Shown here piece by piece: positions 23,327 to 35,300 of a stretch of 64,000 nucleotides of DNA. The stretch spans positions 46,735,501 to 46,799,500 of the forward strand of contig NC_134370.1 of the NCBI RefSeq assembly GCF_035582795.1, written 5' to 3'. Below the pieces are notes generated by a model. That model had not been told where the DNA came from and ran no database searches. It worked only from the letters and a program-made list of their open reading frames with translations. Source of the stretch: Mycteria americana. Lineage: Eukaryota > Chordata > Aves > Ciconiiformes > Ciconiidae. Within the stretch, counting starts at the first letter, position 1; every line of letters begins with the position of its first letter. A program made the position numbers and the translations under genes.

Positions 23327-26300
23327 CTAAAGGAGACAGAAAGCGAAGAGGTGTCAACATCCTGCCAGGACCCAACCCTGCCCCATGCACTTCCACACCA
23401 AGGGACAGCAAGGAGGATGGTGTGAATCACTCATAAATTAGGGCATGGAGGCAGATGCACCTTGTAGAGGTGGTGTTATGGGGTGTGCAAGGCTCCCCCT
23501 CCACAGCCTGGCACCAAGCCCTCTCCAGTGTTTGCCACGCCGCCCCATGGCACACCCAGGCAGCTGGGAGAGCTGCCAGGCTGTTGAGGGCTCCTCACCT
23601 TCTGGGCTGAGCAGGAAATCAGTGGAGTCAGTGCCATACTCGTTGCTGATCACGCACCGGTAGACCCCACAGTCCTTCTGGGATGCCTGCACAACAGCCA
23701 AGGCTGCCTGGCCCTCGTCACCAGCGCTGGAAGAAACCGGAGCATGGCCTCAGCCCTGTGTGATGCATGGGGGCACACAGGATCCCCATCACAGGCACTA
23801 CGGTGGGCACCGTGCTGCCCTTGGAGGGCTGGAAGAGGGCTACAAAGGAAGCCAGCCCAAGGGCATCCCAGCTGCTCCCCTGGCACCTCATGGCACTAGG
23901 AGTCCTCCTGCCCTGCATTTTGTATTCACAGAGATGCTCATCTTCCAGGCAAGCCCTGCAAAATCTGGCCGGGTTGGGCTACAGACTGATAAAGGTACTT
24001 GCCTCTGAGCGTGGCTGAGTCAGGGCTGTGCTTTGGCTAACAGACCCGCATCTGGATGGGACAGCTGGAAGCCAAACAGCCACAGAGGTGTCCAGCTTCA
24101 TTTTCAGCTGTTCACGAGTAAGGGCAGACACCACTCCCCATCCTGCAGCCTGCCCCTCTCTGAGGGACCAGCAAAGCACGAGCTCTGTATCAGCAGGCTA
24201 CGAGTCTTCTCCAGTCTGCAGCACCAAGCTTTGGGCTGGCAGTTCCTCTAGCCGAGGTAGTGACACACTGGGCAGATGGGTCTCCACAAGAACCAAAGGC
24301 CTGTTTCTGCCCCGCTTGGCCAGTGTGAACCAGCAAGGGGATGACAGGCTGCTGAGGAAAGAGGTGGGACCCTCATCCTGAGACCCACTGGCTGAGCAGG
24401 CTTTCCCTGGTCAGCTAGAAGTCAATGGCCACTCCTGGTCCATCTGCCCCAGCTCAAATATCTGCCATAGGAGATCTTTTCTGCCCCAGAAGCGCCTCCT
24501 TCTGCCTGCTCATTATAAAGGGAGCTCGAGTGATGCTCAAAGGCATCAGGCAAATCCTATCCAATGTGGATGATATTCCCACACAAGTTCCCTTGGGCTT
24601 GAGAACAAGTTGCTCTCCATAATGCACCCAAAGGAGCATCCACGATACAACAAGCCACCCAGCTGTCCGAACATGCTTTCCCTGTGCAAGGGCAGTGCCA
24701 AGGGATAGAGAGGGCACAGCCAGAGCTGCTTTTTCCCTGTTGGTGTTTGCCAGTGGTGGTTGCATCGAAATGCCTGCTTGGGTGCAGCGTGCAGACCTTC
24801 CCAGCACAGCTGCCACCCTCACATGTATCACTTGGGGTCCCAGTTTTGCAGCTCACACCCAGCTCTCAAACTCTGAGATGGGCACAGCACCTTCCCTGCC
24901 CTTCCTGAGGTTCAGGTTCAGCCCCTGCCCTCCCCAGAGCTCTGCTACTCAAAGCATCACCCCTTAAGCCAGGCTCCAGAAGGAGCATCAATAGGACAAA
25001 TTTGGCAGCAATTCCCCATCTGGGCAAGCCCTCCCTCCCCGGGCACTGAGAAGATAAAGTTCACAACATAGCATGCCAGGCAATGAGCTTCCCATGCAGC
25101 CCTAACAGAAGGGGCACCTTCACCACTGTAAACGCAAGGAGCTGGATTTAACACATGAACCCAGGGCTATGCACAAGGACTACAACAAAGCAGAGCTGGC
25201 AGGTTACCTCCTTTGGGCTTCTGCTACAGGGATCTCGTCCTTGTACCACATCAGCTTAGAATCACTCAAAATATTGAAGAACTGGCACCAAAGTTTCAGG
25301 TTTCCTGATGCATCGGAAAATTGTTCTGCTCTGATCTTACGAATCACCTGTGGAGCTAAGGACAGGGTGCAAAGAGATCGATGGTGAGACACATAGTGCT
25401 GGCTGCAGGTCTGAGGACAGGCCAGCCAGGTAGTCCAGCAGCACTCCTGCTTAGGACTTCGGTGTTGGGTGTCACAGATATGTCAGCAGAGCCTGGTATA
25501 ACATCACCTTCCCAGGGAAGGTCTCAGTGCTCCACTTGGATAAATACAGTGGGATACAAGTGGTACAAATTTGTTCAATAGCGCAGAACTGCAATACCTA
25601 GTGGGGCTCAGCCAGAGGCAATGCAGAAAAACACTATGTGATGTTGGAGGAAACATTTATCTACTGACATAGGGATTTATCAAGGTTACCCTTACTTTTG
25701 CAAGAGTGCTGATTTCTGTGAAGGTATCACCTGGCTCCTGCAAGTACTTCAACACCAGGATTATACCTTTTCTAAGTCGATGCCACGAGGAATCAAATTA
25801 GCATTGACCATGGAGGTGGAAAAGGAGTGTGCACCCCGCTGATGCCCACTGGACCCCCAACCAGCACGAGGCATGGTGAGGACCAGGACATGCAGACCAA
25901 GAACAAGAGGATTATATGATTCCTTTGGCCAGGGAAGTCCAGGCTGTGGAGACGGCCAGTCTCAGCGCTGCTGTCTTTTGCATTCCTCTGCCCTCCCTGC
26001 ACTAGGGAGGAAGTCTTGGGGCAGACTTTTGGCTTTCATATGGCCAAAGAGTGATGCCGAAAACCCTGCAAATGCACAAAACTCACATGGCCACAGCTGA
26101 CTATCACCAGGTCAGTTGGCCAGGCTCCCTTTGTAGGCAACAAGGAAACATGCTTCATGGGGATTACCTCTTCCTTTACCTTTAAATGGGTTATTTGCTT
26201 TCTTGGACTCTGCTGGCTGTGCTTCTGGCTTAGCATCTTCAGGGGCCTCGTGGTCACCACTGCTGTCACCTGTGGGCTCCTCATACAGCTTAGGAACCTC

Positions 26301-29300
26301 CAATGTGGCCATCTTCCTCGTGAGGGTTGGCAAGCATTGCTCTGCAGTAGGGGACAGAGCCAGGGCAGGTGACTGCAACAGGGCCGTGTTCTTCCTGGAT
26401 TGCCGTGGCGAAACAGTAGGACTTCTCATGTGCGCTGGGCTCTCTGGGGTTGCCTCCTCTTCCTCCCCCACCTGCTTGTATTTTGGCATGTATATTTTGC
26501 GCCGGGCCCCAGAAGCAAGCTCCTCTGGTGTGGCACAAGGTAGCACTGCTAGAGAGTCACCAGGGCTCTCTTTTTCAGGGCTCGCTGGAGCCAAACTGGA
26601 AATATTATTAGGAGGCTGCTCTGCTCCTGGTGCCAGCATGCTGCCCACCACGATGGAGGGCACAGAGAGCTGGGGTAGCCCCTCTGCCTCAGGAGTGACC
26701 CGGGTACGTCTCTTTGGTGGCACAGGCCTGCAAGCCAGCATCTCCTTGCTAGTAATGAATTCCTCATTAATCATGCCCGTGATCCGCCTGGACGTCCTGG
26801 GAGTCAGAGGCAAGTTCTCTGCTGTCTGGAAGAGCTGATTATTTTGTACCTTTTCCAAAACTCTCCTTGAGGTGCGGGGGCTCAAGCCTGCAATGCCTAT
26901 CTCTGGGAGCATGACTTCCTCTGCATTGGGCTGCTCCTTGTCCCTGGGGTCAGTGTCTTCTTTCGTGGCATCCTTACTGCTATCTGACATTTTTAAAAGC
27001 AGCAGCAGATAGTTCTTCAAGGAGGAAACAAGGTTTTTGTGCTGCACCTTCTCCTCCAAAGACATGTCCTGAGGTCTCTCAGGGCTAGGCAGGACCAGCG
27101 GTACTTGTGGCTGAACCTCAGCACCTCCTTCAAAAGTGCCTGAAGATGCTGCTGGTTCCTGGTATGGAGCTGTGGCTGTTTGCGCTCCTCCTTCCTTCCC
27201 CTGAGGTCCCGCAGGCACTGGTTTGGCACTCTCCTCCCCTAACATGCTGGCTGAAAGCTTCTCTTGTGGGGCAGATCCATCTGCCTTTTTGATTTCCGTT
27301 TCTCTGCTCACAGGAGGCAGCAGCTGGGCTCCAGATGGGACCTCTCCTGCTGTGGCCTCAGTCCCTGGGGTGCTGTGAGCTGCAAGCGGTGCCTCCTGAG
27401 CCACCAACACCCCCGCTGCAAGAGAGGGAAGTGGCTCTTCCTTGGCAAGTCGAACTGAAGCAGGAGCTGGCGTTTCAGTCTCCTGATGTCCCAAAGGGGT
27501 CGCTCCCACCTCCCCAGGAGATGGCTCTGCTGCACCACTCCCTCCTGCCTCTGCACTGGGATGGCTCCTGGACAGCTCTGCTCCTGCCTCTTTGCTCTTC
27601 CCATCCTTGGCTGCTGTCTGATGTGTGATTTGCTCAAGAGGAGTGTTTTGTCCAGGCTCTGGAGGACTCGATTTCTTTATCAATGGTTCTTCCTCACCTT
27701 GGCTTTTGTCCTCTTGATTTAACAGTCCTTGTTGGGTCTCTCTGCCCTCAAGAGCATGGGAATGTCCTGCCTGCTTCCTAGAGGGAGGGTGCTCCTTGCT
27801 GGACTGCACGTGGTCTGAAGAAGGTGCTGATGGCTTTGGTGGCTCCTGAGGCCTCAGCCGAGGATTTGTCCTTTTCCCAGCCCCTCTGGTCTCTTGGCAG
27901 AGAGGTATCTCTTTCCTGAGCTCCTCTAACTTATTGGCTTGCTGACCGGTCTCTACGGTTGAATTGGACACTGGGTATTTTAGGTCACTAGCAGACTGTT
28001 CCACTGTTGCTGCAAGCTAGTAAAAAAAGAAAATAGAAAATTAGCACCATTTTACTGCCTGGGTCTGCTCATTGGTGCTTGTGGTCCAACTGTACCATCT
28101 GGCACTGCCCAACCTCTCCTTGAATCCTAAGTATTAACCTGGTATCGCTGATACTCATCCAGGGCCTCCTGGCTTTGCCATTGTCCCACAGTGGTGGGTC
28201 CCACAGTCCCCTGTCATGCTGCACAAAATGTTTTTTCTTTTAATTGGCTCCAACTCTTCTGCCTTTCAATGCCTTGGTTGTGCACAAAGAGGCAGGAGAT
28301 CTGCCTCTCTAAAACATTCAATGGCTTTTAATTCAATCTCCTCTGACACAGCACCTTCCCAAGGAGCAAAACTTTCCCGTTTTTACCAGCTGTTGCTGAG
28401 ACCTTGTATAATTTTGCACTGGTGAGGCCGCACCTCGAATACTGTGTTCAGTTTTGGGCCCCCCACTACAAGAGGGATATTGAGGTACTGGAGCGTGTGC
28501 AGAGAAGGGCAACGAAGCTGGTGAAGGGTCTGGAGCAGAAGTCTTATGAGGAGCGGCTGAGGGAGCTGGGACTGTTTAGCCTGGAGAAAAGGAGGCTGAG
28601 GGGAGACCTTATCGCTCTCTTCAACTACCTGAAAGGAGGTTGTAGAGAGGTAGGGGTCGGTCTCTTCTCCCAAGTAACAAGTGATAGGACAAGAGGAAAT
28701 GGCCTCAAGTTGCGCCAGGGGAGGTTTAGACTGGATATTAGAAATTTTTCTTCACCGAGAGGGTTATCAAGCATTGGAACAGGCTGCCCAGGGAAGTGGT
28801 TGAGTCGCCATCCCTGGAGGTATTTAAAGGACGTTTGGATGAGGTGCTTAGAGACATGGTGTAGTGGTGGTTTTGGCAGTGTTAGGTTTATGGTTGGACT
28901 CGATGATCTTAAAGGTCTTTTCCAACCTATATGATTCTGTGATTTCCTTGCTCTTTTTTACGACTCAGTGCTCCCCCTATCTGCAGTCTCCACTCTGAGA
29001 TGAGGTGATCGGTATGTCACACACTATCTATCTGGATGAGGCTGCCCAAATGATTTATAGAGAAACTGTACACCGTGACGTTATCTGCGCTATTCCACCA
29101 TCCTGTTTCTTTGACATTCAGGAAGCTCAAATGTTTCTGACTGCAGCTGCACACCAGCAGACGTTTCAGCAAGCTGCCCACTGTGACAGCTGAGCTTTAT
29201 CCCGAGGAGATCTGGCAAAATCCTCCAGCCAAGGAGCACTACCTATTTTTGTCAGCTAAGTCTCAGGAGAGGCAGTGATATCGCTGATACACACTGTGCA

Positions 29301-32300
29301 TGGCTGATGCTCAGCCAGCAACATCAGGACATCACATAGGAACAGGGCATGCACACAACAGGTGTCCCTTCCATCCCAGAGGATCTGCTGCTAAGAATTT
29401 TCTCTTGAGGTCTCTGACTTGAGCTTTAAGCCTCCAAAATGAGGTCCATGGGAAAGGAGGGCTGTGGCACTTAGCCCTTCTATTTTGTGCCACTTCGGCT
29501 TTGTTTGAATGCTTGGAAAAACCAGGAAAGGTAATGCCAGTCTCTCAGCAAGCCCTTCCCCAAACAATTGTTATGACAATGTGAATATCAGAGGAGTGGG
29601 GTGGGAGGAGCAGCATTAGGGGGGCCATTCCTGCACAAAGAATTCAAGTCGGCCTCCTTGCTAGACTCTAAAGGATGCCAAAGGCTGGGCAGTTTCTGTC
29701 TGCACACAGGGCGTGCAGGGCCCCAGTTCTCAGGGTTGCACAGGCACTCCCAAATGCCACACGTCCCTGCTGCTGTTCCCCTAGAGCCACATCCCTAGCC
29801 TGCTTCGATGGGCTGACTGTCACAACAAGGAGCACCCCAGTGCTCAGGCTTAAAAGGTTTTATTTTAAGAGACAGACGAGCTTCATGCAGTGAAACCCCC
29901 CTGGGTTTTACTACAGTATTTGGTCCTCCATGGCATGGAAAGGGACGGGGATGGACACAGCCCAATCTAACCGCAGGGCCAGCCCTGGTCCCTCTGCTCA
30001 GGGGGCTGAGCAGCACAGGGCCCAAGGGGGCTGGAGGTGGACCAGGGCTGGTGGCTCACAGATGGATCCACAGAGGTGGCTCTATGCAATGGTGCTGGTC
30101 AATGGGGACATCTCTTTGGCTGAAGAGGACTTGGGGCTTGTGGGAAATTTGCTTATCATTGGTGCAAAAACAAAACTTATTCAGAAAAGCTTTCTTGGAG
30201 CTTTTCAGAAAAGCATCTGTCCTTAAGTAATACTAAAAAACCCCTCAAACTAGGGGCATATAAAGAAATATTTAAAAATCATCAGTTTCAAAGTTAGGCA
30301 AGAGTGATCATCACACAAATCCAGTTTCTTCTCTGCTCTTGTGCATGAGTATGTTCAGAGCCTGGCTACGGTCTGGCATTTTCCAAAGCCCTTCTGCTAC
30401 AGACAAATCCAGCTCAAAAGAGAAGTCCGAGTATGATGCCCAGCTAGGTCCCAGAGCCAGGAAAGCACTCATGCTACGACTCTGTCTTGTTTAAAGGAAA
30501 GATTAAAAAGAAAAAGACAAGCAATCCGTGTCCTGGGGAGTGAAAATATCCTCAAACACGTCTGGAGTCATCTTTAAAGGGCTTTAAAATAGCTTATTTG
30601 GTCACACGAGCCTGAGCACTTTCCCCAGCATCACCAACTAGCTGAAGCATTCAAATTCAAATCAAAAGCATTCCCTTTTGTCTACTCAAAGGCACACCAG
30701 CTGACAAGTTACAGGTTTCCCTCTGTGAGTGGGTTTTTGAAGAGGAAAATACCTTGATGCATGTCAAAGGCTCAGGGATGACAGCCCAAGCCTGGCTGCT
30801 ACACACCAACACTCTCCACCTTCCTTAAGAGCAAGGGGCACACAAATGAGCAGAGAGGGAGAAAACTAATTGCTTTGCCATAGGCTCACATACACAGCAA
30901 TAACTTCTTCAGCAATGTGTGATGCTGATGGGTCAGGTTAAAGATGGGTTCAGGGTGCTGCACCGTGGCAAGGCCAGGACCCAGATGCTCACTTCGCTGC
31001 ATAACACAGCCGGTTTCTTACCAGTAAATGGTGCTCTCACCTATGGCTAAAGAAATCTAGAAAAGGAAGAAAGGAATTTTTTTTCACTGGAGCACCTGGC
31101 AGTCCTATTTTCTGTATCGTGGATGTTTCCACATCCTGAAGTATTTGTGTTACCTAACAAAGGAGACGTGCTGCACCCAGAGTGCCTCTTCTGATAGCCT
31201 CGGTCTGTACTGAAAGCATGCCCCTACCATAGCTCAAACATCAAATCCTGACGGCACCTGCAAAGAGGACTCAGAGAACCTCTTACCACAGAAGGGGTCA
31301 TTAAAGAAAAAAGGAAAAAAAAAAAAAGACTGGTAGCTTCCAGTCTAATATTTTCATGGAAAATGCTTCAGGTTAAGTGACAAAAATAGAAGTTGACTAA
31401 AAGATGCAGTGAGGGTCAGGAGCAGGTGCTGTGCCCTTGCACTGCATCACCACCACAGTGAGTCTTGCAGAGAGTTTTTCCAACAGGGAAGAGCCAAAAA
31501 ATAGCCCACATCTACTGTATACATGTTGCACTGTAAACAAATTCAACGTCCTGCCCAGCGCAGTCCACGTGGTGTCCCTGGCACGCTGCGCTCATTTGCA
31601 TGGGAGGCTCATTAAACACCGGCTGAAGCTCAGGCTCAATTGCTAAAGTGAACAGATGTTATCAGTCTCGGTGCCTGTCGTATGCACAAGGCATCCACCC
31701 CCAACTATAAATAGCCATTCAGTGCTCCCTGCTTAACTGATTTGGAAACATTTCACATGAGGTCAGCCTGCCGAGCTCACAGCACGCCCCAGGCCACCCG
31801 GAGACCAGCTGCTCGGCCAGAGGGCCCTGACGTACATCTCTCCTCACCACCTCATCTGACATTTATTTGGACTTGGGGTAGAAGCTCTGCTGTCTGGGCA
31901 CACAAAATCCAGAAACCCCTTTTTCCTGAGTGCTTTTGCCAGTGGAGACCTACGAAGCCTCGGCAGCAGATCCTGTGGGGTACATGCAGCCTCCCAGGGC
32001 TGGTGCCACAATACAACTGTGTGGCATGAGTATTTTCTTGTGGCAACCCCTGCGTTGGCTGCTTTCTGTCCTAGTTACCTCTGGACCAACGGCTTTGTTT
32101 CCCTCTGACTTCTGTGATTGGTGCTGGCCTCTCTGTCCCTTGGATGGCACAGGTCCTGCCTCTGACACCTCTGAGGATGACGGAGAATCCTCTGTCTGTC
32201 TGCTGACTGCCACAGGCTGCAGGGCAGCCTCGCTTGCAGCCTCTTCCTTGGCTCCCGCCTCCTCCTTCCCTGCTGCCAGCTTCACTTGCTTATCAAAATA

Positions 32301-35300
32301 CATCTCTTTCAAAGAGAAGTGCACGTCACCATTGATTTTAGTGTCCTGATTCACAGCTTTCCCGGGCTCTTTGATTTTTGGACTGTTTTCCACTTCTTGA
32401 TCATTTGCCACCCTCAAACGTGCGTTCCTGCGTAAGGGGACAGGCGGGGCAAACCTTGGATTTGGAGCGGGGTTGGCCCTGTCTCTCCCACTTTCTTCTC
32501 GCTTGGAAACTTCCTGCTTTGCTGCTGGAGGAGCCTCCACCTTCTTTTTCTTTTTAGCTGCGGAGTCTTTCGCCATTGGCTTAGTCGACAGGTCCTCCAC
32601 TGTCTCATAGATGTACGCAAGAAAGCCGTTCCCATTCTCCTCCACACTTTCCAAAGAGGCATCTCCATTGGTGGTCACCTCTGCTTTCAAAGGTGCTATC
32701 AGTTTGTTTGGAAAGCCCATCATTGCATTGACTGTCTGCTTCTTTGGCTCAGCAATATCCTCATGTAATCTGGACTGAGAATCGGTGACGTGCACTTTTG
32801 CTGCATCCTCCTTCTCCCACAGAGAGGCTCCCGATCGGAGATTCAGATCCCTGGCCAGCCTCCGCTTTCTCTGGAGCCGATCGGGGCTCATTCCCTGCAA
32901 CTTCTCCACCTCCACGTTTTCTTTCCCTCGTTTCTTGCCCTGTTCTATCTCTCTCAGCTTTTCTTCAGCTTTTCTCTTAATTTTGTCAAACCACTTCTGA
33001 TGGATTTTGAACTCTGTCATGGTTCCCACTTCCAGCACGCCAGAGCAGGACACGATGCCTTTGTTATTTCTAGCTGAGGCCTGGTAAATGCCTGCATCTT
33101 CTTCTTGGCACCTGGAAACCAAAAGCTCTGTGTGAGACCTGCCCATCCTCCCCACGCACTACTGCTGGGCACACAGGCATGCACACTCTCCTACTTCTTG
33201 CTCCAGAGGGGCCAGAAGACAAAGACATGGCCCTTGAGGTGCCCGCAGTAGGTCTGGAGGCCTGGGGCTGGCCTCCCCTCCCTGGGCTCTGCCTGTTCTC
33301 AGCACTAGCAGATAAGCAAGTTGGATGTTAAAACAGTGCCCAGCTCCCCCCTGGGCTGTAAGAGAGGGCTGTGATGGAGGAGGAACAGCTAGCACCAGGC
33401 TTCCCCACTGTTCTTGGCCACATTCCTCTGCAGGATCTTCTCCTCTCAGCTCTTCACAGCCTACGTGACATTTCTGTTCTTCCTCCACCCTACTACCTTA
33501 CCAAAGCCTTCCCACTCCAATTCACAGGCACCAGCACATGCATGCCGTCTCGGCTGTCACCCCTTGGGGACACCTGGCCCATGGAGATCCCTGCTCCTGA
33601 GAGAGGCGAGCCAGCCTCTGACGGAAACCTGGAGCACACTTGGGGTGGCAGAAAAGCCCAGGCTAGAAGCACAGGGATGACAGGACTATCAGCAGTATCA
33701 ATATTCTGCACTTTCAGACAGTGCTGCACCTGTCTGACATCCCAAATCCAGGACTCAACATGTGACAGGTCTCTGCTTGCTGGGGACATGGTGTGCCTGG
33801 CTCTCCAGAAAAACAGCCCTCATTTAAAGTTAAGCTGCTAGTCAGGGCTGAATAAAGGAGGCCCTTGGCTCCATCAGTCAAGTGCCAAAGCAACCCTTTC
33901 CTTCCCTGACCTCATGATAAGAGCTAGGAAAGGTCCCCCTGGGACAGGGCTGGAGCTCTTTCCCCTCTTTGCCCTTGCTTAGGACACTCCTGTGAACTGT
34001 TTCTGTCCTTGTCCTGCCTGATCCCCTGGACCATCATCCTGGAGGCAGTCAGTGCTTTCCCTTCTCTCACCTTCATCCAGCCCTAATGCTCAGCTCCTGT
34101 CTGGTGCAGCTGTAGCATATGCTGCTACCAGCACTGGAAGGCTCCAGAGAGAGGAATTTCTCCTGACCTTCGTCTTGCTTCCAGCATGGCAGCTATCCCT
34201 GGATGCAGTAATGGCTCTCATACTGATGTGATCGGGGAGTCATCAGAGCAAAGAGCTGAAGGGGAAGGGACAGCTGGGAACATTGCAATGGGGAGCAGAA
34301 GAGGCCAGCATGGGTGCTGGGGGGAGATCACTGCTGACAGCCAGCTCCTCCAAATACTGAAAACATGCTCAGAGCTCCCATCACCAAATCCAACCACTCT
34401 CCAGCTTCTTTACTCACTTGTACAGCTGCAGGGTGTGGCGATTTCCATGACGGAATATCTCATACTTGGGTAAGCCACAGTAGCGGTCCATCTCTTCATC
34501 ATCCTTATACCACGTCACCTCCGGCTGCGGGTATCCTGGAGAGGAGACGGATGGATGGTACACCAGGGTGTGAAACATTGCAACCAGTAGCACAGCAAGC
34601 CTGCTCCCGCAGGTACAAGGTGTCAACAGCAAAATGAAATGCTCCAGCAGAATAGGATACATGTTATTCCGGGCTCACTGCATTCTTTAAAGCACACAGC
34701 AGAAAAAGTATTTTGAGTGGAAACCTGATGGGCTTATCCGAGTCTTTTATCACTCCTAGGAATAGGGCTATTTTTGAGAAAATCATCCCAGTACTTCATT
34801 CCTAAACAGAGGGGAGTGGATCACATGATCGTCTCCTGTAACACTGGCTGGGAGGAGAAGGTGAGCATACTGTCACTTTTATATGAAGAGGCATGTTTTG
34901 ATGAGACTAAGGCTAAGGTTAGAAAACAGGCATTCGCCCCTCCATAGAGCTCACAGCATTTCGCTAAGTGTCACTGCCTGTAAGCTGATCCAAAAGTTTC
35001 CATTGAACAGAAACAACCTTGATTGCATCACAGCCAGCTTCGTGTCCTACAAATGTCACTTGACAACAGATGTCACCTGCCTTTTCAGTGGAATGACATC
35101 ATGATGTGTGTGACTGGGCCAGGCATGCAGCCACATTCCTCGCCACCAACAGCGGTGGTGGATCAGCATGAGTGCCCCACATGGACCAGTGCTAGCCACA
35201 GCCTTCATCTCCCACCAACAGCAGCTCTAGCTCAGAATAAGAGCCAGTGGTCAACATTGGTTCCCGTACTTCACACGGGGTTCCCGGCACAGCCAAGCTG

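Noticed and set aside
21244-28016. ALPK2 instead of ALPK3
   Set aside because: The kinase core, the [13 protein letters not shown]-type junction to Ig2 and the SPS-GRK tail match ALPK3 as recalled, and the SLC28A1 neighbour agrees.
28404-28934. 176-codon open frame on +
   Set aside because: It is the RT tail and 3'UTR of a CR1 LINE, not a host gene.
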